A program made the translations under genes and the position numbers. Below the pieces are notes generated by a model. That model searched no databases. It saw only the letters and a program-made list of their open reading frames with translations, and was not told the origin of the DNA. DNA of 64,000 nucleotides from Acidobacteriaceae bacterium (GTDB lineage Bacteria; Acidobacteriota; Terriglobia; Terriglobales; Acidobacteriaceae): assembly GCA_031296325.1 (NCBI GenBank), contig JARLFY010000025.1, positions 1-64,000 of the forward strand. The letters run 5' to 3'. The number at the start of each line of letters is the position of its first letter. Position 1 is the stretch's first letter. This document shows, piece after piece, positions 26,974 to 37,034 of this stretch.

Positions 26974-28614
26974 ATGAAGATTGTTCTTGCAGAAAAGGTC
27001 TCTCCCGCAACCCTCGCAGTCCTCCAACAGGAATCCGGCTGGAACGTGGTACCCGCCGATGAGATTGCCAAACGCGGCCCCGGCGGGCTGGAGGCGGAAC
27101 TCGCCGACGCCGATGCGCTGGTGGTTCGCTCCGCCGTGCAGGTGGACGCGAAGCTGTTGGAATCCGCGCCCAAACTACGCGTGATCGGTCGCGCCGGGGT
27201 GGGCGTCGACAACATCGAAATTGATGCGGCGACGCGCTCTGGCATTGTGGTGATGAACACGCCGGGAGCCAACGCCGTCGCCGTCGCCGAGCTGACGCTG
27301 GGCCTGATGATCTCCATGGCGCGCAGCACCACTCGCGCCAATGCGACGATGCACGCGGGCAAGTGGGAGAAGAAATCGCTGCAAGGCACGGAGTTGCGCG
27401 GCAAGACTCTGGGCATCGTTGGTCTGGGGCGCATTGGGCTGGAAGTGGCGCGGCGCGCGCGTAGCTTTGGCATGGAGTTGATCGGCTACGATCCGTTCAT
27501 CTCTCCGGTGATTGCGCGGGAAAATCAGGTTACGCTGGTCTCGCTCGACGAACTCTTCCAGCAGTCGGACTACCTGACGCTGCACGTCGGACTGACCGCG
27601 CAGACCGAGGGAATGATCAACGCCGAATCGATCAAGACCATGAAGCCCGGAGTGCGCATCGTCAACTGCGCGCGCGGCGAGCTGATCGTCGAAGAGGCTT
27701 TGGCGGACGCGATTCGCACGGGCCACGTTGCGGGAGCGGCGCTCGACGTCTTCCGCAAGGAACCGCTGAAGGATTCGCCCTTCTTCGAGCTGGAGAATGT
27801 TCTTCTGTCGCCACACGTCGCCGGTTCGACCGACGAGGCGCAGGAGGCGATCGGCATCCAGCTCGCCCGACAGGTGCGTGACTACCTAAAGCTGGGCGTG
27901 GTGCAGTGCGCCGTGAATCTTCCCTCGCTGACCCATGAGGAGTATCTCGAAGCCGCGCCCTACATCGATATGGCCGAGCGGCTGGGAGTCTTCCTCTCGC
28001 ACGCCGTTCCGGGAAATCTCGACAGCATTCAGATCACCTACGCCGGACGTCTGGCACAGGGCAAGACCGAGCTGATTCGCAATGCGGCTCTGGTCGGCGT
28101 TCTGGCCAATGCCGAGGGCGATGCCGAGCAGACAACCAGTGCCAACCGCATCAACGCGGCGGCCTTGGCCGAGGAGCGTGGAATCCGCGTGCAGGAGGAG
28201 AAGGAAGAGGCGACCTCAGGCGGCGCGGGAAGCACGCTGAAACTGGTGCTGCACTCGGCGAGCGGAGACGTATGCGCGTCGGCGACGGTGCTGCACGGCA
28301 ACTCGCCGCGCCTGCTCAGCTACGACGGCGTGGACATTGAGGCTGCGCTGCATGGAACGCTGCTGGTCTTCCGCAACCACGACGTTCCCGGCGTGATCGG
28401 GCGCATCGGAACCATTCTGGGCGAGCACTCGATCAACATCGCGAACTTCGCTCTGGGCCGCTCCGTTCGCTCGCAGAACGTCCCGCAGGGACAGGCTCTG
28501 GCCGTCATCCAGATCGACGTGGAGAAGGCCAGCGACGCTGCTCCGGTGATCGAGGCGCTGCGCAAGATCGAGGCCATCGCCAGTGTGCGACTGGTAGAAC
28601 TGGGCAAGCTGTAA
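26974..28614 (+). CDS. serA: D-3-phosphoglycerate dehydrogenase with ACT domain
   Basis: A 546-residue enzyme for the first step of serine synthesis. The order is the catalytic domain (from MKIVLAEKVSPATL), the NAD-binding GIVGLGRIGLEVARRARSFG with the later NCARGELIVEEAL and HVAGSTDEAQEAIG active-site blocks, the intervening ASB-type domain (320-450) and a C-terminal ACT domain (DVPGVIGRIGTILGEHSINIANF) that senses serine in related enzymes. The ATG at 26974 has AAGAAGGA upstream. With the class V aminotransferase before it, it can provide O-phosphoserine, the probable substrate of the CysM pathway at 3.9 kb. Confidence 0.93.
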   Translation: MKIVLAEKVSPATLAVLQQESGWNVVPADEIAKRGPGGLEAELADADALVVRSAVQVDAKLLESAPKLRVIGRAGVGVDNIEIDAATRSGIVVMNTPGANAVAVAELTLGLMISMARSTTRANATMHAGKWEKKSLQGTELRGKTLGIVGLGRIGLEVARRARSFGMELIGYDPFISPVIARENQVTLVSLDELFQQSDYLTLHVGLTAQTEGMINAESIKTMKPGVRIVNCARGELIVEEALADAIRTGHVAGAALDVFRKEPLKDSPFFELENVLLSPHVAGSTDEAQEAIGIQLARQVRDYLKLGVVQCAVNLPSLTHEEYLEAAPYIDMAERLGVFLSHAVPGNLDSIQITYAGRLAQGKTELIRNAALVGVLANAEGDAEQTTSANRINAAALAEERGIRVQEEKEEATSGGAGSTLKLVLHSASGDVCASATVLHGNSPRLLSYDGVDIEAALHGTLLVFRNHDVPGVIGRIGTILGEHSINIANFALGRSVRSQNVPQGQALAVIQIDVEKASDAAPVIEALRKIEAIASVRLVELGKL

Positions 28615-28692
28615 GCGGCAAAAGCGCGGCAATCAGCGGCAATTGCGCGGAAGACGCAACGCTTCCCTGTGAACTTCAGTCATAATAGTAAA

Positions 28693-28740
28693 GAGGCTCT
28701 GGTCGTTTCGGGCGCAATTTCTGCTCGCAACCAGAGCCTC
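28693..28740 (+). terminator. Hairpin between serA and fmdB
   Basis: An 11-bp perfect stem, GAGGCTCTGGT with ACCAGAGCCTC, around a 26-base loop, about 80 bases after the serA stop and 53 bases before the fmdB start. No T run follows (TCTAAAC), so it may be a terminator, attenuator or processing site. Confidence 0.5.
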
Positions 28741-28792
28741 TAAACTGATTCCGCTCCCGCTATTGCCACAGGGATCGTTTCAAAGGAATGAC

Positions 28793-29098
28793 ATGCCGCT
28801 CTACGAATACAAATGCAAGAAGTGCAAGAAACACACGGAAAAGATTCAGAAGTTCTCTGATGCAGAGATTACGGAGTGCCCGCACTGCGCGGGTCCGCTG
28901 GAGCGCGTTGTTACGGCTGCGGCCTTCTCGCTCAAGGGCGGAGGCTGGTACAAGGACGGCTACAGCAGCCACGTAAAGCACAAATCCTCCAGTGACCACT
29001 CGACCAGTTCCCCCAGCGCAGCGTCCAGTTCAAGCAGCGCCACACCTGCGCCCGCATCAGCGCCAGCTCCCGCTGCGGCGACCGCCGCCAAGAAGTAG
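28793..29098 (+). CDS. FmdB-family zinc-ribbon protein
   Basis: A 101-residue protein with an N-terminal zinc ribbon of the FmdB/CxxC_CXXC_SSSS type: MPLYEYKCKKCKKHTEKIQKF with Cys8/Cys11, then ECPHC with Cys29/Cys32. AAAFSLKGGGWYKDGY follows, then a low-complexity Ser/Ala/Pro tail. The family was first linked to formamidase regulation, but its general role is unknown. The ATG at 28793 is preceded by AAAGGA; the ten extra upstream codons are not supported. It converges with gatB across a strong hairpin. Confidence 0.88.
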   Translation: MPLYEYKCKKCKKHTEKIQKFSDAEITECPHCAGPLERVVTAAAFSLKGGGWYKDGYSSHVKHKSSSDHSTSSPSAASSSSSATPAPASAPAPAAATAAKK

Positions 29099-29121
29099 CG
29101 ATGCTTTGTCGCAGTAAACGG

Positions 29122-29174
29122 AAAGCTCCGCATACATTGCATGCCTAAGCGGCGTTCAACGTATGCGGAGCTTT
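29122..29174. terminator. Bidirectional terminator between convergent fmdB and gatB
   Basis: A perfect 14-bp inverted repeat AAAGCTCCGCATAC/GTATGCGGAGCTTT with a 25-base loop, located between the converging stops. It ends in TTTG on either strand, fitting a shared terminator. Confidence 0.75.
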
Positions 29175-29196
29175 GTCTGTGAACATTCTGCGAACG

Positions 29197-30702
<1,506 letters not shown>

Positions 30703-30828
30703 AATCAACTCGATTCTAGCAATAAGCGGCGGTCGATTTCTCCCTGACCCTCTTCCGTGCGCAATCTTTCAAGAAAACTGGCGCTGCGAGATGACCAACG
30801 GCGGTGCATGCCCCTAGAATCTAAAGTG

Positions 30829-31953
30829 ATGGCTACAACGGTTCGTTCGTATTCAAAGATCAATCTAGGGCTGGCGATTGGGCCGGTGCGCGCAGACGGC
30901 TTTCATGGGCTGGCAACGCTCTATCAGACGCTGGCGCTGCACGATCTGGTCACCGTCGAGGCGCGCCGACTGGCGGCGGGCGAGTCGCGCATCTCGCTGA
31001 CGACCAACCACGCGCAAGTTCCCACCGACGCGCGCAACACGGCGTGGAAGATCGTCGAGCGAGCGTTGGCGCGGATGAATGTCACCGCTGAGGTCGCAGT
31101 CCACATCGAGAAACGGCTTCCCGTGCAGGGCGGAATGGGCGCAGGTTCGGCCAACGCCGCCGCCGCGCTGATCGGGCTGGAGAGCGAGCTGGAGATGGCT
31201 CTGCCCGAGACCGTCCGGCTGGAGATCGCCGCTGAGGTTGGTTCAGACGTTCCGCTCTTCCTCCTCGGCGGAGCGGTGCAGGGTACACAGCGCGGGGAGA
31301 TCGTCCGCGCAATGCAGGACTTCCCCGCCACGGCCTGCGTGATCGCCGTGCCGGAGGTTGGCGTATCCACTCCGCGAGCCTTTCGCGATTGGGACGAGCG
31401 GCAGGCGCAGAACCAGTTGACATCCGCCCCGCGAACCGATAAGCTGGATAAGTTGAGTCACGTTTACGCCTCCGTTCTTGGGGCTGACCTGAAGAAGTAT
31501 GGGGTCAAGTCACAGACAGAGAAAACGCCTGACACATCCGGTATCGTTCGTGGCCGCAGCCCTGAGATAAAACAGGGTGGCTTGGAGGGTGAAACTCCCA
31601 GGCACGGCAGCACATGGAACGGTCTTGCCGAGAATACTCTTCTCGCGCTTGTCCGCACCGGGATCGAAAACGACTTTGAAGAGGTCGTCTTTCCTCAGTA
31701 TCCCCTCCTGCGTGAAATCAAGCGTTTATTGATGGGTACCCCGGCTGGCGCGTCTTCTGGCGCACCGGCAGATTCGAGTGGCAATGCGTTGTGCGCGGCG
31801 CTCTCGGGTTCAGGCTCCGCTCTGTTTGGCCTTTATCGGTCGACGGCAGAGGCAGAAGCTGCTCAACAACGCGTTCAGGCTTCCGGCTGCAAGGCCCTCC
31901 TCACCGAGACCTTGCCCCGACAAGAGTACTGGCGCACAATGTTCGCAGAGTGA
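30829..31953 (+). CDS. ispE: 4-diphosphocytidyl-2-C-methyl-D-erythritol kinase
   Basis: A 374-residue GHMP kinase of the MEP isoprenoid pathway. The N terminus has RSYSKINLGLAIGPVRADGFH, the ATP loop is LPVQGGMGAGSANAAAAL, and the C-terminal block is ALSGSGSALFGLY. It is longer than usual (about 290-310) because of a low-complexity linker between about residues 200 and 265 that contains GVKSQTEKTPDTSG and KQGGLEGETPRHGS. The start is the ATG at 30829; the longer reading is rejected since the GHMP fold starts at MATTVRSYSK. tRNA-Gln follows immediately downstream. Confidence 0.9.
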   Translation: MATTVRSYSKINLGLAIGPVRADGFHGLATLYQTLALHDLVTVEARRLAAGESRISLTTNHAQVPTDARNTAWKIVERALARMNVTAEVAVHIEKRLPVQGGMGAGSANAAAALIGLESELEMALPETVRLEIAAEVGSDVPLFLLGGAVQGTQRGEIVRAMQDFPATACVIAVPEVGVSTPRAFRDWDERQAQNQLTSAPRTDKLDKLSHVYASVLGADLKKYGVKSQTEKTPDTSGIVRGRSPEIKQGGLEGETPRHGSTWNGLAENTLLALVRTGIENDFEEVVFPQYPLLREIKRLLMGTPAGASSGAPADSSGNALCAALSGSGSALFGLYRSTAEAEAAQQRVQASGCKALLTETLPRQEYWRTMFAE

Positions 31954-31987
31954 TGCTTGTCGGCAGGGAACACCGACGACCGTATAC

Positions 31988-32061
31988 TGGGCGATCGACT
32001 AATGGTAGGTCAAGTGCCTTTGACGCACTTTGTCCAGGTTCGAATCCTGGTCGCCCAGCCA
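31988..32061 (+). tRNA. tRNA-Gln (anticodon TTG)
   Basis: Full cloverleaf: 7-bp acceptor TGGGCGA/TCGCCCA, D arm GAC..GTC, anticodon stem AGTGC/GCACT with loop CTTTGAC (anticodon TTG at 32020-32022), T arm CCAGG/CCTGG with loop TTCGAAT, discriminator G and an encoded CCA. It reads CAA codons. It lies 34 bases after ispE. Confidence 0.95.
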
Positions 32062-32445
32062 AATTTCAGTCGACGCACAGAATACGACGAGAGCGAATAG
32101 AGTCCGCGCAGGTCAAGTGCGCGCAGACGAAACGATCGGTTTTCAATCGATTGGAAGATCGGCTTAGGTCGATCGCGTGGTTGGCTTCGGCCAGCCCGGT
32201 AACATAGGGTTCTTTCGGCGGCAGCAACTTGTCGCAGAGGTTGGACGGTTTTTGAGGTTTTGCACAGCGCTCCGCAATTGGAGCGAATGTAAGAGGTTCA
32301 GAGGCAGAAGTTTGAAGGGCCATGTCTCAGGTTTTGCAGTTTACAGCCTGATATTTCGTAATTCGAGGTAGCGACGCAAAACAAGGCGCCGTAAGACGTA
32401 AAGCAGCAGGAGCACCCAAGGTCAACCAACCTGGAGGGTTTCAAC
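32062..32445 (+). other. 384-base leader region upstream of prs
   Basis: No credible coding region. It holds several GATCG-rich short repeats (32130-32180), a 6-bp hairpin CGCTCC/GGAGCG (32268-32285) and an AT-rich stretch TTGCAGTTTACAGCCTGATA around 32334-32353 that could be a promoter. No known riboswitch was recognised. No dispersed family A-F element is present, unlike most other long gaps here. Confidence 0.4.
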
Positions 32446-33564
32446 GTGAACAACCAAGACACGACTGCGGTTCTTTCCCCTATTTCAGAGCAGGCTGCGG
32501 AGGCGACAACGACCTCCCAGCCTGCTTCTACGTTAATTACCGATGTACGACCAGAGGCCTTTCGCGCACCGCAGGACGGAGCGCGCATCGCCGCCGAGCG
32601 CAAGCGCTCTCCCAAACTGAGCGATGACAAGCGTTTCAAGATCTTCTGCGGATCGTCGAATCACGCCCTCGGCGAAGAGGTCTGCAAGTTCATCGGGGTT
32701 CCACTGGGCGAGGTTCGTCTACAGCGATTCGCCGATGGCGAGGTCTACTTCCAACTACTCGAGAACGTTCGCGGTGTGGATGTGTTTTTGATTCAGCCGA
32801 CCTGCAATCCGGTCGACGAGCACCTGATGGAACTGCTGATTATGATCGACGCTCTGAAGCGCGCATCGGCGGGACGCATCACGGTGGTCATTCCCTACTA
32901 CGGCTACGCAAGGCAGGATCGCAAGGATCGCCCGCGCGTCGCCATCACGTCCAAGCTGGTGGCCGACCTGCTCAGCACCGCCGGAGCGAATCGCGCTCTG
33001 CTGGTCGATCTGCACGCGGCGCAGATTCAGGGCTTCTTCAATATTCCGGTCGATCACCTCTTCGCCAGCCCGGTGTTGGTGAGCTACTGCCGAGAGCTTG
33101 GGCTCCCGGATTTGACGGTGGTTTCTCCAGATGCGGGAGGCGTAGAGCGCGCGCGCTTCTTTGCCCAGAAGCTGGGAGTTCCTCTGGCCATCGTCGACAA
33201 GCGGCGCACCGACATCAACGTGACCGAAGTGATGAACGTGATCGGCGACGTAAAGGGTCGTTCCTGCCTGATTCTGGACGACATTGTCGATACAGCCGGA
33301 ACGCTGGTGAAGACCGTGGAAGCGCTGTACGACCAGGGCGCGAAAAAAGTTTATGCCTGCGCCACGCACGCGGTTCTGTCGGGTCCGGCGGTAGCGCGCA
33401 TCGAGGCCTCGCGGCTGGAGCAGTTGATCGTGACCAACACCATCCCATTGCGCGAAGAGGCGCAGAAGCTGTCCAAGATCAAGGTGCTTTCCATCGCAGG
33501 ACTGCTGGGCCGCGCCATCGAAAGCATCCACATGGAGACCAGCGTCAGTACGCTGTTCAACTAG
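32446..33564 (+). CDS. prs: Ribose-phosphate pyrophosphokinase (PRPP synthetase)
   Basis: Makes PRPP from ribose 5-phosphate and ATP for nucleotide, histidine and tryptophan synthesis. The core begins KRFKIFCGSSNHALGEEVCKFIGV; RFADGEVYFQLLENVRG, PYYGYARQDRKDRPR and the PRPP loop LILDDIVDTAGTLVKTVEAL are diagnostic. The GTG start at 32446 has GGAGGG eight bases upstream and no later start fits, so the protein has a real extra N terminus of about 60 mostly polar residues. Total 372 residues against about 315 normally. rplY follows. Confidence 0.93.
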   Translation: MNNQDTTAVLSPISEQAAEATTTSQPASTLITDVRPEAFRAPQDGARIAAERKRSPKLSDDKRFKIFCGSSNHALGEEVCKFIGVPLGEVRLQRFADGEVYFQLLENVRGVDVFLIQPTCNPVDEHLMELLIMIDALKRASAGRITVVIPYYGYARQDRKDRPRVAITSKLVADLLSTAGANRALLVDLHAAQIQGFFNIPVDHLFASPVLVSYCRELGLPDLTVVSPDAGGVERARFFAQKLGVPLAIVDKRRTDINVTEVMNVIGDVKGRSCLILDDIVDTAGTLVKTVEALYDQGAKKVYACATHAVLSGPAVARIEASRLEQLIVTNTIPLREEAQKLSKIKVLSIAGLLGRAIESIHMETSVSTLFN

Positions 33565-33704
33565 ACGAAGTTGTAACAATGAGTTTGTAGATAGCAGGTA
33601 ATTCAGATTGCGCGGCCAAGCCGCAAAGGGAGCGAAGGAAGTCCGTTACTGGGTTTTGACTCATTACTCACAGCGGTCTATCCCGTGCCCGAAAGGAAAT
33701 GATT

Positions 33705-34379
33705 ATGGCAACCTCTACCACCCCCATCGTCGTCGCAACGCCCCGCGAGGGCCGTTTCAACAAGAATGCCGCCCGTCGCGTTCGCGTCACCGGTCAGATC
33801 CCCGCCGTTGTCTACGGAGCGGGCCAGCCCTCGGTCGCCGTCACGGTTGATCCTCGCGTCGCCATCAGGATTCTGCACTCCGACTCTGGCCATAACACCA
33901 TCTTCGACCTCGAAGTGACGGGAACTTCCGTCGTCAAGGCGATGATCGTCGACTGGCAGAACGAGCCGATCAAGGGCGCTCTGCTGCACGTCGACCTCAA
34001 GCGCATCGCGATGGACAAGGCCATGCGCGTCTCGGTGCCAATCCAGTTGACCGGCGTTCCGGTTGGCGTCAAGGCGCAGGGTGGAATTCTGGAGCATGTG
34101 CTGCGTGAGGTCGAGATCGAGTGCCTCCCTGGCGACATCCCGGGCCATCTCGATGTAGACGTTAGCGCGCTGGAGATTCACGGCGTCATCCACGTCTCGG
34201 ATCTGCCGCACTCCGGTTCGATCAAGTTCCTCGGCGACGAGCATGCAACCGTCGCACACGTCACCGCCGTCAAGGAAGAGGCCGCGACCGAAGAGACCGC
34301 TGCCGCAGCAGAGCCCGAAGTAGCCAAGAAGGGCAAGGAAGAAGCCGAAGCCGCTGCTCCTGACGCCAAGAAGAAGTAA
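33705..34379 (+). CDS. rplY: 50S ribosomal protein L25, CTC-type
   Basis: A 224-residue L25 of the long general-stress (CTC) form that binds 5S rRNA. N-terminal L25 domain: TPREGRFNKNAARRVRVTGQIPAVVYG, then DLEVTGTSVVKAMIVDWQ. The TL5 C-terminal domain follows (PVGVKAQGGILEHVLREVEIECLP) and an acidic/Lys-Ala tail rich in Glu. The ATG at 33705 is preceded by AAAGGAAATGATT. Genes for pth and the S6-S18-L9 cluster follow, a common order. Confidence 0.93.
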   Translation: MATSTTPIVVATPREGRFNKNAARRVRVTGQIPAVVYGAGQPSVAVTVDPRVAIRILHSDSGHNTIFDLEVTGTSVVKAMIVDWQNEPIKGALLHVDLKRIAMDKAMRVSVPIQLTGVPVGVKAQGGILEHVLREVEIECLPGDIPGHLDVDVSALEIHGVIHVSDLPHSGSIKFLGDEHATVAHVTAVKEEAATEETAAAAEPEVAKKGKEEAEAAAPDAKKK

Positions 34380-34411
34380 AGAGATTTCTTCTTGTTTTTG
34401 TCTTTAGATAG

Positions 34412-34465
34412 GGCGGGGCTTTAGCCCTGCCGCAATGATCGCAACAGCGATGGGGCTTTAGCCCC
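34412..34465. repeat. Family F paired hairpins between rplY and pth
   Basis: Two hairpins 40 bases apart: GGCGGGGCT-TT-AGCCCTGCC (34412-34431) and GGGGCT-TT-AGCCCC (34452-34465). The same pair with the same 40-base spacing occurs at 43987-44040 between hisI and hisG. Confidence 0.75.
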
Positions 34466-34494
34466 GGAGTTGTTCGCACAGAGGAACGAACGGC

Positions 34495-35103
34495 GTGAAA
34501 CTGATTATCGGTCTCGGAAATCCCGGCATCGAGTACCAGTTCACTCCACACAACGTCGGCTTTCTCGCGCTGGATCGCATTGCGGAAGAGTGCAATGCGA
34601 CCATCGCGAATCGCCGGGGCAAAGCTCTTACGACGAAGGTAAGGATTGCAGGACAAGAAGTTCTGCTGGCCAAGCCGGAGACGTTCATGAACCTGAGCGG
34701 GCAGTCAGTCGCCGCGCTGGTGAATGAGTTGGGAATCACGATTCCGTCCGAGGACGTGATTGTGATTCATGACGAGCTGGCCTTTCCGCTGGGCACGCTT
34801 CGCATCCGCGAGCGCGGTTCGGCGGGCGGGCACAACGGGATCAAGTCGATCCTCGGCGCGTTGGGAACAGAAGAGTGGATTCGCATTCGGATTGGCGTTG
34901 GGAAACCACCGCTGGCCGATGGCACGGAGATCAAGGCGGGAGGCAAGGATTACCTTCTCTCGCCGATGCGCAAGGCGGAGCTTGTGCTGCTGGATGAGGT
35001 TCTCGACCGCGTCAATCGCGCCGTCGAGGCGATTCTCGCCCAGGGAGTGAGCGCCGCTATGAACGAGTTCAATCGGACGGTTGCAAGCGAGTCGTCCGAG
35101 TAG
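34495..35103 (+). CDS. pth: Peptidyl-tRNA hydrolase
   Basis: A 202-residue Pth that recycles peptidyl-tRNA. MKLIIGLGNPGIEYQFTPHNVGF contains the conserved Asn and catalytic His of the family; KPETFMNLSGQSV and the VIHDELAFPLGTLRIRERGSAGGHNGIKSI block complete the active site. The GTG start at 34495 gives the standard N terminus. It lies between rplY and rpsF, as in many bacteria. Confidence 0.95.
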   Translation: MKLIIGLGNPGIEYQFTPHNVGFLALDRIAEECNATIANRRGKALTTKVRIAGQEVLLAKPETFMNLSGQSVAALVNELGITIPSEDVIVIHDELAFPLGTLRIRERGSAGGHNGIKSILGALGTEEWIRIRIGVGKPPLADGTEIKAGGKDYLLSPMRKAELVLLDEVLDRVNRAVEAILAQGVSAAMNEFNRTVASESSE

Positions 35104-35251
35104 TTTTAGACAGCGAGGCACGGTTTCGGCCGTGCCAACACGAAACGATGACCCCGAGGGGGCGTAAGTCCCTGAGGATTATTCCAGACCGGGTTGGCAG
35201 AAGATACGCCAGCACGGTGCGAAGCAGAACTTCGCAGAAAGAAGTAAACGA

Positions 35252-35749
35252 ATGAATCGCACCTACGAAATCATGTTTATCGTTCGTCCCGACGTTGAGG
35301 AAGCCGATCTCGACAAGTTGATCGAGGGCTTCTCGGCCAACATCGTCAACGGTGGCGGCGAAGTCAAGAGTGTAGAGAAGATGGGCCGTCGTCGGCTCGC
35401 CTACACGGTTCGCAAGTTCAACGACGGCTTCTATGTGCTGCTGAACATCGCCGCCGCAGGCAGCCTGATCGGCGAGATCGAGCGCCGTCTGCGCGTCTCC
35501 GAGCCGGTCATCAAGTTCATCACTGTGCGCATGGACGAAGAAGAGAAGCGTCTGGCCAAGGTGAAGGCTCTGCGCGACTCGAAGGTCAAGCGCAGCGCGC
35601 AGCCCATCGCCCCGCCCGCACCGGTTGCAGTCGTCGCCGAGCCGGAGGCCGCTGCGGTTGCCGAAGCGCCTGCTGCGGTTGCAGAGACGCCTGCTGCTGT
35701 CGCCGAGACGGTGGCACCCGTTGCCGCCGAGTCCGCCGCAACGGTCTAA
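35252..35749 (+). CDS. rpsF: 30S ribosomal protein S6
   Basis: A 165-residue S6. MNRTYEIMFIVRPDVEEADLD and EKMGRRRLAYTVRKFNDGFY are typical of S6, and the core ends near residue 100. The remaining 60 residues form an Ala/Val/Pro/Glu tail built of repeated AVAEAPAAVAETPA units, reflected in DNA direct repeats (35640-35740). RBS GAAAGAAG precedes the ATG. S18 and L9 follow, as in the common S6-S18-L9 operon. Confidence 0.94.
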   Translation: MNRTYEIMFIVRPDVEEADLDKLIEGFSANIVNGGGEVKSVEKMGRRRLAYTVRKFNDGFYVLLNIAAAGSLIGEIERRLRVSEPVIKFITVRMDEEEKRLAKVKALRDSKVKRSAQPIAPPAPVAVVAEPEAAAVAEAPAAVAETPAAVAETVAPVAAESAATV

Positions 35750-35917
35750 TCGCCGCTTTGCACAAGATCTGCGCTGCGGCCTTGGCCGTCGCGCATACTG
35801 TACGAACCAACCGCCGCACCCGCTTCCAAACCCGGCCTACATGGCGGGCGTTCAAAGGCTACACAGCGAGCCTGGAGCGGTTTCGGCGCAACTCGAAAGA
35901 GATGAGAGGAATTTCCA

Positions 35918-36277
35918 ATGGCTGACGAAACCAGCGCACCGCAATCCGCACCAGAAGCAAGACCCTACACGCCGCGCCCCGCATATGCCGGTCCTGGCGG
36001 CCCACGCCCACCCCGTCCCGCTGGCGGTCCTGGTGGAGCGGGCGGCCCCGGAGGACGCAAGTTCTTCCGTCGCAAGAAGGTCTGCAAGTTCTGCACCGAG
36101 AAGATCGACGCCATCAGCTACCGCGATGTTCGCCTGCTACAGGGCTTCGTCGCCGAACGGGGCAAGATCGTTCCGCGTCGTCTGACCGGCGTCTGCACCC
36201 GCCACCAGCGTCGCGTCTCGCTCGCCATCAAGCAGTCGCGCAACATCGCTCTGCTCGCCTTCGCCGCGCGCTTCTAA
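35918..36277 (+). CDS. rpsR: 30S ribosomal protein S18
   Basis: A 119-residue S18 with an unusual N-terminal extension of about 50 residues rich in Pro, Gly and Arg. The core RRKKVCKFCTEKIDAISYRDV continues to RRLTGVCTRHQRRVSLAIKQSRNIALLAF. The CxxC pair in KVCKFC is the zinc-site half seen in many bacterial S18 proteins. The ATG at 35918 follows GAGAGGAATTTCCA. Confidence 0.94.
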   Translation: MADETSAPQSAPEARPYTPRPAYAGPGGPRPPRPAGGPGGAGGPGGRKFFRRKKVCKFCTEKIDAISYRDVRLLQGFVAERGKIVPRRLTGVCTRHQRRVSLAIKQSRNIALLAFAARF

Positions 36278-36329
36278 CCCTCGCGCCGACCGGTAAGCCG
36301 GTCGGCGACAGAAATCTCGGAGAACTGCA

Positions 36330-36830
36330 ATGGAAGTCATTCTGAAGGAAGACGTCATCAAGCTCGGACATCGCGGCGATGTAGTCAAAATCGCCAACGG
36401 TTACGGGCGCAACTACCTGCTGCCCGGCAAGCTCGCCATCGAGGCGACGTCGGCAAACAAGGCCGTCATCGAACAGATGAAGGGCTCGGCAATCCGCAAA
36501 CTGGCCAAGGAAAAGATCGTCGCAGACGAACTCGCCCAGAAGCTCGAAGCGGTCGAACTGACCTTCGAGCGCAAGGTGGGAGAGAACGATCACCTCTTCG
36601 GCTCGGTCACATCGGGCGACATCGCACAGCAGCTCGAAGCGAAGGGCTTCATCGTCGACCGGCGCAAGATCTCGTTGGAAGAGCCGTTGAAGACTCTCGG
36701 CGAGTTCCATGTGCCGATCAAGCTGCACCGCGAGGTCACCAGCCATCTCAAGGTCACAATCACCAGCGACCAGCCAGAAGGCTCGACCGAAGTCGTTGCC
36801 GCCGAAACCACTGCCGAACCAGCAGCGTAA
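36330..36830 (+). CDS. rplI: 50S ribosomal protein L9
   Basis: A 166-residue L9: N-terminal domain MEVILKEDVIKLGHRGDVVKIANGYGRNYL, connecting helix, and a C-terminal domain with FGSVTSGDIAQQLEAKGFIVDRRKI. A short Thr/Glu/Ala tail ends the protein. It is the last gene of the S6-S18-L9 group and is followed at once by a strong intrinsic terminator. Confidence 0.95.
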   Translation: MEVILKEDVIKLGHRGDVVKIANGYGRNYLLPGKLAIEATSANKAVIEQMKGSAIRKLAKEKIVADELAQKLEAVELTFERKVGENDHLFGSVTSGDIAQQLEAKGFIVDRRKISLEEPLKTLGEFHVPIKLHREVTSHLKVTITSDQPEGSTEVVAAETTAEPAA

Positions 36831-36851
36831 AAGCCACACAACGATTCACCC

Positions 36852-36891
36852 AAAAAGCCCCGATCCACGTTCCAGTGAGTCGGGGCTTTTT
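36852..36891 (+). terminator. Intrinsic terminator after rplI
   Basis: Perfect 12-bp stem AAAAAGCCCCGA/TCGGGGCTTTTT with a 16-base loop, ending in five T, about 22 bases after the rplI stop. A textbook rho-independent terminator, usable on both strands because of the A/T flanks. Confidence 0.92.
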
Positions 36892-36896
36892 ACGTC

Positions 36897-37034
36897 AATA
36901 CTCGTAGAAAAATTTCTGAATTACAGTAGGGCGTCTGTTTGTCATCCCGCCGTCTGTTTGTCATTCCGTAGCGAAGCGAAGGAATCTGCTTTCCCTCGCT
37001 CCACGACGGTCTATCCCTTACCGAAGGCGCTCTA
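36897..37034. repeat. Family A MITE-like element at the 3' end of the ThyX-like gene
   Basis: Left end ACTCGTAGAAAAATTTCTGAATTAC, doubled GTCATYCCG core (a short GTCATCCCG then GTCATTCCGTAGCGAAGCGA plus GGAATCTGC) and right end CTTACCGAAGGCGCTCTACCG. The right end overlaps the last bases of the ThyX-like coding sequence, whose stop lies at 37032-37034. Confidence 0.75.
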
